Shown here: positions 1-6,019 of the stretch, piece by piece
Position numbering within the stretch: the first letter of the stretch is position 1
Layout of the letters: each line of letters starts with the position of its first letter
Virus record (IMG/VR): IMGVR_UViG_3300025162_000138
Location: 1 to 30,429 of that record
Strand: one strand, 5' to 3'
Source: a virus
DNA length: 30,429 nucleotides
Program-made: the position numbers and the translations under genes
Notes under the pieces: generated by a model
Databases searched by the model: none
Told to the model about the DNA's origin: nothing
Seen by the model: the letters and a program-made list of their open reading frames with translations, nothing else

Positions 1-18
1 TATATCAAACTTTATCAT
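1..18 (-). CDS. Tape-measure protein, N-terminal fragment (cut by window edge)
   Basis: An ATG at 18-16 opens a frame reading MIKFDI to the left edge. It is preceded by a strong GTAGGAGG ribosome site at about 23-30. By gene order (after the tail tube and one small gene, and with tape-measure sequence at the opposite edge of the window) this should be the start of the tape-measure gene. If the molecule were circular and closed exactly here, the frame would not match the one open at 30429, so sequence is missing between the two edges. Confidence 0.5.
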
Positions 19-26
19 AGAGCCTC

Positions 27-350
27 CTACTTAATAATCCCTATGCCCTTTAAGGCTAAAAATATTGTTGCCAGAGTTACAGCTAAATCCATAATAGTTT
101 TAGAGAGGGATTTATTCCCTGCTTTTAGAGCCTTTACTACTGTTAGCTCCGTTGCAATAGCTTTAATATCACTCTCATTACATCTTAGCCGGGTTACTAT
201 ACAGGGTTGCCCATTATCTACATTTATTGTTCTATGTAGTAAATCTACTTTGCCTACAAGTAGAGCTTGCCCCATTTTTAGCTCTCCCTGATTCTTTACT
301 ACCTCTCGGAGCAATTCAAAATCATCCACTCTCTTTATCTTATCCTGCAT
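27..350 (-). CDS. Small single-pass membrane protein next to the tape-measure gene
   Basis: A 107-residue protein with an amphipathic, possibly coiled N-terminal half and one hydrophobic segment near the C-terminus (about residues 85-105, IMDLAVTLATIFLALKGIGI). Its start has AAAGGAGG about five bases upstream. It lies between the tail tube and the tape measure, where siphophages normally encode the frameshifting tail-assembly chaperones. I see no slippery overlap here and the protein does not look like a chaperone. The short helical domain followed by one membrane span recalls XhlA/holin-like proteins, so it may help lysis, but I cannot assign it. A terminator directly upstream suggests that it is expressed separately from the tail tube. 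Confidence 0.75.
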   Translation of the reverse strand: MQDKIKRVDDFELLREVVKNQGELKMGQALLVGKVDLLHRTINVDNGQPCIVTRLRCNESDIKAIATELTVVKALKAGNKSLSKTIMDLAVTLATIFLALKGIGIIK

Positions 351-371
351 ACTATCCTCCTTTTAAAAATA

Positions 372-405
372 ATCCTGCCTATCCTTTTTAAGAGACAGGC
401 AGGAT
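372..405 (-). terminator. Intrinsic terminator after the tail-tube gene
   Basis: A perfect 9-bp inverted repeat (ATCCTGCCT at 372-380 and AGGCAGGAT at 397-405) encloses a 16-nt loop. On the minus strand the stem is followed by TATTTTT, as expected for Rho-independent termination. It sits just downstream of the tail-tube stop codon and just before the ribosome site of the next gene, a usual place to limit read-through from highly expressed head and tail genes. Confidence 0.75.
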
Positions 406-431
406 ATTTCCTGCACAACCAGTCTTTATGT

Positions 432-1391
432 TTAGTAACCTACCTCTGAATTAACCAGAGTAATTAGCATTGACTTCCCGGAGGCTATATTGTAGTATGC
501 GTTAAATGCTACCGCACAACCTATAAGCCCATCAAGATTCCCGAAAGGGTAAGCCGTGTAGTGTATTTCTGGGATAAGAATATCTAATACATTATGCACC
601 CCAGATGAACCTATTTCTGCTCCGGTCATCGTAACCTGTAGGGAGGAGGCAGTATTAGCAAGGAACTTTGCTCTCTCTACCTCATCCTCCATATAGATAT
701 TAAAACCGCCGGAGATAAGGATTTTACCTATAGCTAAAATATCCTTAATATCTTGGCTCTGATTTAAAGTTCTCTGAGCAAAGCTCTGATTATCTATCGT
801 TAGGCTCCAGTCCTTTACAACTGTAGAGGGAGAACCTGCAAGCTTAATAGCACTCTGAAAAAACATAAAGGGAGTAGGAGATGCCCATGTAGGAGTTGTA
901 GGAGTAGGGTAGGAGTTTTCTGTCTGAAAGATAAAATCTATATCTCCCTTTACCTTCCCATCTACTGCCCCGTTTAGTGCTATAGTCTTTACACAGGAGA
1001 GGTTATAGGCCTTAGCACTTATCCCTCTCTGCACAGCTATCGTATAACTCGGTAGAGATATTGAGGAGGGGTCACGCTGAAATGCGTGGGAGTAAACTCC
1101 GGTTGTAGGGGTAGTTGTAGTAACCTTACCGAGTAGGGAGTTAAGAATCTCCCCTATATTATCACTCTGAATATCTATCCCGGAGAGCTTTCCTGAGCCA
1201 TCTTTTATCCCGGCCTGAGGGCCAAACCTTTCAAACATACCCCTTACATTTTCATCCTCAATAGGAGTTTCCTTATAGTCGGCCTCAGAATCTGGAGCCA
1301 CTGCTATATACTTTGTCGGAGGCAAGACAGCCGATCCCCTTGTGCCTTCTTTTGCCAGTCCTATCCATTTTTGTTCAATTGCGTATGACAT
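432..1391 (-). CDS. Major tail tube protein
   Basis: A 319-residue protein read as the major tail tube subunit, which polymerises into the tube for DNA passage. The N-terminus (IEQKWIGLAKEGTRGSAV) is typical of siphophage and Mu-like tube proteins: a short lead, then 'K-E-x-x-x-G' and a beta-rich body. The middle carries 'DKVKGDIDF'-type beta-sandwich strands and the C-terminus is rich in small residues. It follows the tail terminator gene (11-nt gap) and is followed by a terminator, which fits a strongly expressed structural gene. The ATG at 1391 has AAAGGAGG upstream. The assignment rests on order and general sequence character, not on a diagnostic catalytic motif. Confidence 0.75.
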   Translation of the reverse strand: MSYAIEQKWIGLAKEGTRGSAVLPPTKYIAVAPDSEADYKETPIEDENVRGMFERFGPQAGIKDGSGKLSGIDIQSDNIGEILNSLLGKVTTTTPTTGVYSHAFQRDPSSISLPSYTIAVQRGISAKAYNLSCVKTIALNGAVDGKVKGDIDFIFQTENSYPTPTTPTWASPTPFMFFQSAIKLAGSPSTVVKDWSLTIDNQSFAQRTLNQSQDIKDILAIGKILISGGFNIYMEDEVERAKFLANTASSLQVTMTGAEIGSSGVHNVLDILIPEIHYTAYPFGNLDGLIGCAVAFNAYYNIASGKSMLITLVNSEVGY

Positions 1392-1401
1392 AAATCCTCC
1401 T

Positions 1402-1860
1402 TTATCGCTGAGTATCTTGTGAAATGTATTCTATCTCCATTGCTATCTCTGCAAACCTATTCGGAAAGTAATCAAAATGATAATCGCACCGAGGGAACTC
1501 AAACTTTAAAGCGGTGCCTGTTAGAGTTTTATCTATGCTTAAAAGGTTCTTTATATCCGTTACTATATTCATAATTCCTTTATTACTCCCAGTTCCTATT
1601 ATCTGGCCGGATACTCCGTAATCTGCCATAAAGGGCATGATAGTTAATTCAAATACTCCCCGGATATTATAAGGAACTGAGTAACGAGTTTCCGGCTCTC
1701 TCGCAGGTTCTAAGATTATTACCGGGAAGGCCGGAATATCATCCCTGTTTTTCCAACCTTCATTTATAGCCTTAATATAACTAAGAGCCTTTGTAGGAGC
1801 TATAGCATCTGAAAGGATTTTATAAACCGCTTTATAGATATTTTCCGTATGATAACTCAT
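1402..1860 (-). CDS. Tail terminator / head-tail joining protein
   Basis: A 152-residue protein in the slot between the gpG-like morphogenesis protein and the tail tube, where siphophages encode the tail terminator that caps the tube and joins it to the head. The N-terminal helix (HTENIYKAVYKILSDAIAP) followed by a beta-rich body with 'FPVIILEPAREPETR' is the usual pattern for such proteins. Its start overlaps the end of the upstream gene (ATGA), so translation is probably coupled. I have no motif that proves the role; order is the main evidence. Confidence 0.6.
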   Translation of the reverse strand: MSYHTENIYKAVYKILSDAIAPTKALSYIKAINEGWKNRDDIPAFPVIILEPAREPETRYSVPYNIRGVFELTIMPFMADYGVSGQIIGTGSNKGIMNIVTDIKNLLSIDKTLTGTALKFEFPRCDYHFDYFPNRFAEIAMEIEYISQDTQR

Positions 1861-2372
1861 ATACTCCCCTCTGCGTGCTTTCTTGTCTTTAGCCAGTCTG
1901 AGGCTATTTTAACTATTCTCTCCTGATACTCCGGCCTAAGAGTTAAGAAAGGCCTCGCAGGAACTCTACCCTTACCAAACTGGTGAACCCGGCCTATAAC
2001 TGCCTCCTCTCCGTTTAATCCTACCACCGCAGTATTCTGTTCTACTTTCGGATAAATAGATGCCTTCATATACCCGGTATCCTGTAGAATCTTAGCATTA
2101 AAATCCGTTATAGGCCTCCCGGTAGTTTTCATTGCCCGGCCTATATTACCCTTTTTCCCTCTCCTCCGGGCCATTATAGTAAACGGAGAGAGAGCCTGCC
2201 ACTTGCCTTTCTCATTACCCTGCTCTGCAAAGTTTTTCATAACTGACTGATAAAGTATTATAGCCATTTTAGCTAAGGGTGTCCGGGTATCCTTAAGAGC
2301 CTCTAACTGGTCTTGAACTCTCTCCCGGAGAGCCTGAGCCTCTTTCTTATCTATCTCATAGGATATTCTCAC
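1857..2372 (-). CDS. Phage virion morphogenesis protein (Mu gpG / tail completion family)
   Basis: A 171-residue protein matching the 'phage virion morphogenesis' family that includes Mu gpG and P2 gpS-like tail-completion proteins. Visible family marks are the early helix (ALRERVQDQLEAL), 'FAEQGNEKGKWQALSPFTI', the basic 'ARRRGKK' segment, 'ILQDTGYMKASI', and the conserved 'GRVHQFGKGRVPARPFL' near residues 126-142. It acts in joining head and tail. It overlaps both neighbours by 4 nt, in one translationally coupled unit with the gp36-like gene before it and the terminator gene after it. Confidence 0.85.
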   Translation of the reverse strand: MRISYEIDKKEAQALRERVQDQLEALKDTRTPLAKMAIILYQSVMKNFAEQGNEKGKWQALSPFTIMARRRGKKGNIGRAMKTTGRPITDFNAKILQDTGYMKASIYPKVEQNTAVVGLNGEEAVIGRVHQFGKGRVPARPFLTLRPEYQERIVKIASDWLKTRKHAEGSI

Positions 2373-2884
2373 CGCTCACCTACCACCGATTCATCTGAGT
2401 TACTTTTATCTATATTCCAAGTTACAGGCTTGTCCATAGTTACTACCCTCTTAACCTCCGGGGTAGTAGTTAAAGCCTCATACCTCTTATCTGAATTAGT
2501 TTTCTGTATAATAGCTCCGTTAATATCTACCAACTGAGCTAAAGGCTTTTCCGGGTCAGTTAAGGCCTCTATCCGAGTATTAAAGGTATCAAGGAACTTC
2601 TGCCATACCTGCTCATTCCCTTCACTCGGAGCTATACCCTGAAAAATATCCCGGATAACCGCATACCTACAATAGAGGAGGCAGAGAGATTTAACTAAGG
2701 GAGCACCTAACATATCTCCTCTGGAATATCCGAGAGGAGCTAAGAGAACTTCAACCGTGTTCTCTGCCTCGGCTATATTTAGGCTTATAGCAGTAGTAGG
2801 GTAATTAGCCTCCGTTATCTTAGTAGCCAGAGGGAAATCTCCCTGCACCGTTGCTATACTTATGTAATTCCCATCTCCGGTCAT
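2369..2884 (-). CDS. gp36-like head-tail connector protein (DUF1320-like)
   Basis: A 171-residue protein at the position of Mu gp36, the adaptor that docks below the portal. It is largely helical, with 'SLCLLYCRYAVIRDIFQGIAP' and 'QVWQKFLDTFNTRIEALTDP', which resembles the conserved 'Y-x-x-A-x-x-W-x-x-x-L-x-x-L-x-x-G' core of DUF1320. The C-terminal 40 residues look disordered and charged. The stop overlaps the gpG-like start (ATGA). Assignment is by order plus general resemblance. Confidence 0.65.
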   Translation of the reverse strand: MTGDGNYISIATVQGDFPLATKITEANYPTTAISLNIAEAENTVEVLLAPLGYSRGDMLGAPLVKSLCLLYCRYAVIRDIFQGIAPSEGNEQVWQKFLDTFNTRIEALTDPEKPLAQLVDINGAIIQKTNSDKRYEALTTTPEVKRVVTMDKPVTWNIDKSNSDESVVGER

Positions 2885-2893
2885 TATTACTCC

Positions 2894-3199
2894 TTAATCT
2901 TTTGGATACTTTGCCTTGACTGCTTTGCATTTGTCAATATAAGCTTGTATCTGGGCTTGATCTCCCTTCACAATGCCATCGAGATAATCTGACATCGGAG
3001 GATATTCGAGCCTCCTTTTGGCTTGATAGGTTGAGTTGATAGATACTCTAAAGAGCCGATCCTGTTCCTTTAAGATCTCCTCGGCGGAAGGCATCGGGAT
3101 CTCCGGAGAGAGCCAAACGATGCTTTTGTAAGTCCTCCCGATGGTAAACCTTGCATCCGGCCGGAGGCTCTTTAGTGCTGTCTCAATATCGCTCGCCAT
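2894..3199 (-). CDS. Fibre-associated small protein with YPP-x-x-DYLDG motif
   Basis: A 101-residue protein. The C-terminal half (RRLEYPPMSDYLDGIVKGD then a helix ending KAVKAKYPK) matches a motif found in many small phage proteins encoded beside fibre or receptor-binding genes ('YPxxxDQLDAxxKGD...YxxxC...KxKYP'). That supports a role with the lectin-like protein encoded 9 nt upstream. Sequence use differs sharply from the rest of the phage: this gene holds four GATC sites, while most of the genome has none, and Ile is often ATC rather than ATA. I read this as part of a transferred cassette with the LamG half of the next gene. Confidence 0.7.
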   Translation of the reverse strand: MASDIETALKSLRPDARFTIGRTYKSIVWLSPEIPMPSAEEILKEQDRLFRVSINSTYQAKRRLEYPPMSDYLDGIVKGDQAQIQAYIDKCKAVKAKYPKD

Positions 3200-3208
3200 A
3201 ATCTTCTC

Positions 3209-4171
3209 CTACACCACTATATAAGGCATGGAGGGAGGAGTGAAGTCGGTTATCGCATCTCCCAGCCCATTAAGTATCCGGAGCTCATCCATCTCTCCAT
3301 TGCAGTCCAGATTACCTCCGCCCGGATTCCATGATCCGATCCAGAAGTCCTTTTCCGGATTATAGATAGATCCATCCAGAGCTGTGCCTCCGGGATTCAA
3401 GCAGATCCCATTGACAAAGAGATATACAAGCCCGGAAACACAGGAGATCTTTATATAGTAAAAAACTCCAGTATCAAAAGAGAAGGATGCCGAGATGATA
3501 TTAACACTCGATCCATTATTATATCTAAATTGCAGTTGTGTTCCATCTTGAGTATAAACTACCCAGCCTTGTGAGGATTCATCCCCGGTAGATAGAAGAT
3601 GATGGTATGCTCCTCCGAGGGAGTGAAACTTAAACCTAAAATCTATCGTAAAATCCCCAGTAAAAACAAAATCAGAGGAGTATGGCAATGTTAAATAATA
3701 CCCAAGGGAGGAGTCAAAGTCCGCCGATCCTCCTCCAAAAACATAACTCTCATGATCTATCACTACTCCATTATTTGTCGCGACATGAGCACTCAAGGAG
3801 GAGTCGGAAAAGCCGGAGTCAAAGTGCATAAGGAGTTTAGTATAAGCAGAGGGAGTTGGAGTAAAATTAGTTATAATAATTGTTAATTGCTCCGAGTCAG
3901 TTCCAAAGATATTAGAGGCACTTATAGTTGCCTCTGTCGTTCCTGTGCTTGTCGGAGTGCCGGAGATTATTCCAGTTGCCGGGTCAAGGGATAAATAACT
4001 CGGTAATGATACTGCTCCGTAAGAAGTCGGATTATTAGTTGCTATAATCTGGTATGATATAAAAGTTCCTGCTCCTCCTCCGGTAGTTAAAGAGCTTGTT
4101 ATAACCGGAGGAGTGCCGGGAGTATAGGCTTTAACTTTTGGCTCTATCTTTCCTGTAATTATATTCCTCAT
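3209..4171 (-). CDS. Ig-like plus LamG/concanavalin-like virion surface protein
   Basis: A 320-residue protein. Residues about 15-100 resemble a putative-Ig (He_PIG/cadherin-like) repeat: 'PSYLSLDPATGIISGTPTSTG'. Residues about 110-305 look like a LamG/concanavalin A-like lectin jelly roll: 'LLMHFDSGFSDSS', 'FTGDFTIDFRFKF', 'YYIKISCVSGLVYLFVNG', 'FWIGSW' and 'DELRILNG'. Such proteins bind glycans. Here the gene lies between the major capsid and connector genes, so it may decorate the head or connector, although lectin fibres usually sit with the tail tip. The C-terminal LamG half (about 2959-3757 with the next gene) is rich in GATC while the Ig half is not, so the join may lie inside this gene. 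Confidence 0.75.
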   Translation of the reverse strand: MRNIITGKIEPKVKAYTPGTPPVITSSLTTGGGAGTFISYQIIATNNPTSYGAVSLPSYLSLDPATGIISGTPTSTGTTEATISASNIFGTDSEQLTIIITNFTPTPSAYTKLLMHFDSGFSDSSLSAHVATNNGVVIDHESYVFGGGSADFDSSLGYYLTLPYSSDFVFTGDFTIDFRFKFHSLGGAYHHLLSTGDESSQGWVVYTQDGTQLQFRYNNGSSVNIISASFSFDTGVFYYIKISCVSGLVYLFVNGICLNPGGTALDGSIYNPEKDFWIGSWNPGGGNLDCNGEMDELRILNGLGDAITDFTPPSMPYIVV

Positions 4172-4180
4172 AAATACTCC

Positions 4181-4597
4181 TTATTGATTCTCCGGGGTTA
4201 TTCTATTTATAAAACCATTTACGGAGATTATACTACCTGCAGTAGCATAAGCGGATACTACTACTCCGTTATTAGCCATAAATCCCGGAACTATAAGGCA
4301 TAGGCCTTCTCCGTGGGGTATTTTAGCCTGTATCTTATCCGCCGGGTTAGAAGTTCCACCAAATAGAATCGTAAGGCTTACATCATTATTTAAATCCGTA
4401 TTTACCGCATAAATCCATACCTCATCCATCTGGAGTATCCCGGCCACTGCGGTATGGATCGGAGTAGGAGAGTTAGAAGTAGTAGCAGTTATTAAAATAT
4501 TCTTTCCGTTAGTAGAACCGGAGAGCAACCCACGATTAGGGTGCTCTTTAAGTTGAGCATCTATATCGGCTAAGGATTCTATAGAACCGGGTAACAT
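4181..4597 (-). CDS. Hypothetical virion protein after the major capsid gene
   Basis: A 138-residue protein of unknown function. A short helical N-terminus (SIESLADIDAQLKEHPN) is followed by a beta-rich body with many small residues and Asn ('KNILITATTSNSPTPIHTAVAG', 'VWIYAVNTDLNNDVSLTILFGG', 'ISVNGFINRI'). This is what one sees in head decoration or fibre-anchoring proteins. It lies between the major capsid gene and the lectin-like gene, so it might anchor the lectin protein to the capsid, which is inference. It contains one of only three GATC sites outside the foreign island. The ATG at 4597 has AAGGAGG upstream. Confidence 0.65.
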   Translation of the reverse strand: MLPGSIESLADIDAQLKEHPNRGLLSGSTNGKNILITATTSNSPTPIHTAVAGILQMDEVWIYAVNTDLNNDVSLTILFGGTSNPADKIQAKIPHGEGLCLIVPGFMANNGVVVSAYATAGSIISVNGFINRITPENQ

Positions 4598-4626
4598 ATC
4601 AGGCCTCCTTACTTCTTAGGGGTAGA

Positions 4627-4658
4627 GGAGGGGTAATCAAACCCCTCCCCTCCCTCCC
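4627..4658 (-). other. Hairpin and G-quadruplex motif after the major capsid gene
   Basis: On the coding strand, directly after the capsid stop codon, four G-runs separated by single A bases occur (GGGAGGGAGGGGAGGGG, 4658-4642). The second half of this tract also pairs with downstream bases in an 8-bp stem (GGAGGGGT / ACCCCTCC, 4648-4641 and 4634-4627) with a 6-nt loop. No U-tract follows, so this is not a standard terminator. It could protect the 3' end of capsid mRNA or slow polymerase before the next gene. Confidence 0.55.
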
Positions 4659-4664
4659 TATTCC

Positions 4665-5594
4665 TTAAGAATTAGTTACTGCTGAAATCAGAGAGCCTGC
4701 ATCGGGAGCCACTACATAGAACTGGTATTTGTCCGAAACCCTGACAAAATCCGATTCTACTGCCTCCTCTCTCCACTTCTTAACTTGCCTGTAACCCTGT
4801 TTCCTAAAGCAGAGGCCATAGGTCAGCTGCTTAATGCCAGGATTCGGAGCTACATAAAGCAGGGAGCAGTAGTTACCCCAGAGGTTAGCTACTGAATCCG
4901 TCTGCCCTTCCGCATTGTTAAGGTAGATACCGCCAAGCACTATATAATTCTCTACCTCAAATGCAGCCTTTATCTGGTCAGGCATCAGCGTGCCTCCTCT
5001 CGTATATTTAAAGAGGTCAAGGAGCTGTGCGTGGCTCCGGAGAATCCTATGCGTATTCTCACTGACTATCATGGTATTAGGTTTCCGGCCTATACCCTTC
5101 CTGATAAGCTCTTTCGCATAGTCTATATCATAAATAGGTGAACTTCCGGTAGAGGCATCCCACGCAGTAGTAGGAGTAAAGTTATTCCCGGAGGCATAGT
5201 TGCTTGCCTGCTTAAGGGTCTGAACTACATCATACTCCAACCTAAGGAGGAGGGCATTAGTAACCATCTCCACCGTGTCCGATTCATACTTAATCGGCTC
5301 ATCTGCGTTATCCCTTACCTGGTCAATTATCTGGTCTTCAAGTGCGTGCTCTACAAGGGCATAAGTAGTAGAGGTAGCAATTGTCCATTCAAATCTTTTA
5401 GCTCTCGTTCCCGGAGCACGGGTATCATCGTAGGTTCTCCAGTCCTGCCTTCCGTAACGGAAGAAAGTATCTGAATCCTTTTTCACGGTGATAACCGGAA
5501 AAATCTTATCGGCCACTAAGTCTGCGTTCTTATACTGAACGGAGACATTAGAGAGAGCCGAATCTATGTGAACTGATTTTGTATCTGGAGTCAT
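4665..5594 (-). CDS. Major capsid protein (HK97-fold)
   Basis: A 309-residue protein read as the HK97-fold major capsid subunit. Family-like marks are the N-terminal 'ADLVADKIFPVITVKKDSDTFF', the 'RAPGTRAKRFEW' loop, the long helix 'EMVTNALLLRLEYDVVQTL', 'KPNTMIVSENTHRILRSH' in the P-domain, and the C-terminal 'KKWREEAVESDFVRVSDKYQF'. Length and order (after protease-scaffold and cement genes) fit. RBS AGAGGTGAG precedes the ATG at 5594. The stop is followed by a G-rich tract and hairpin. Confidence 0.9.
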   Translation of the reverse strand: MTPDTKSVHIDSALSNVSVQYKNADLVADKIFPVITVKKDSDTFFRYGRQDWRTYDDTRAPGTRAKRFEWTIATSTTYALVEHALEDQIIDQVRDNADEPIKYESDTVEMVTNALLLRLEYDVVQTLKQASNYASGNNFTPTTAWDASTGSSPIYDIDYAKELIRKGIGRKPNTMIVSENTHRILRSHAQLLDLFKYTRGGTLMPDQIKAAFEVENYIVLGGIYLNNAEGQTDSVANLWGNYCSLLYVAPNPGIKQLTYGLCFRKQGYRQVKKWREEAVESDFVRVSDKYQFYVVAPDAGSLISAVTNS

Positions 5595-5615
5595 TTTAAC
5601 TCACCTCTCTTTTTT

Positions 5616-5993
5616 TTAGTATTTTAATTTCTCGATAAACATCTCAAAGACATCATTTGTCGCTGCAGTTTCCAGAGCTATACCTATTGAATCTACTCCG
5701 GTAGTAGCAGTAACAGTTACCAGAACTCCGTTAGCTCCCGGCATAAGTTTATTGCCCGGAACTATCGCACACCCGGCTACCGCTTTAGTTGTCCGGTCAA
5801 TAGCAACTGCTACCGGAGCACCTGAAGGGCCAACCAAGGCCAGAATCCCTATTGCGTGCTCACCTACCCCGGCAATTGCTATATTGCCGTTGGAGAGGAG
5901 CTTAACCGCTTTATAAAGGTTAGAGGAGGCTGACAAATCAGCTCCGGCTATAAACCTTATAGGATTAACCTGCGTGTCTTGTGACATAGTCAT
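5616..5993 (-). CDS. Capsid cement/decoration protein (DUF2190-like)
   Basis: A 125-residue beta-rich protein rich in Ala, Gly and Val. It fits the DUF2190 capsid-cement family that stabilises expanded heads, being encoded directly before (and transcribed ahead of) the major capsid gene. Visible marks are 'FIAGADLSASSNLYKAVKL', 'IGILALVGPSGAPVAVAIDRTTKAVAG' and 'PGNKLMPGANGVLVTV', the usual 'G..A..G..v' turns. RBS AGAGGTGAATGAC precedes it, and a second in-frame ATG occurs at residue 3. Only 21 nt separate it from the capsid gene. Confidence 0.8.
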   Translation of the reverse strand: MTMSQDTQVNPIRFIAGADLSASSNLYKAVKLLSNGNIAIAGVGEHAIGILALVGPSGAPVAVAIDRTTKAVAGCAIVPGNKLMPGANGVLVTVTATTGVDSIGIALETAATNDVFEMFIEKLKY

Positions 5994-6019
5994 TCACCTC
6001 TTTATGTTTTAATTTACTT

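Noticed and set aside
4627-4648. Hairpin after the capsid gene as an intrinsic terminator
   Set aside because: No U-tract follows on the coding strand, so I list it only as a structure.
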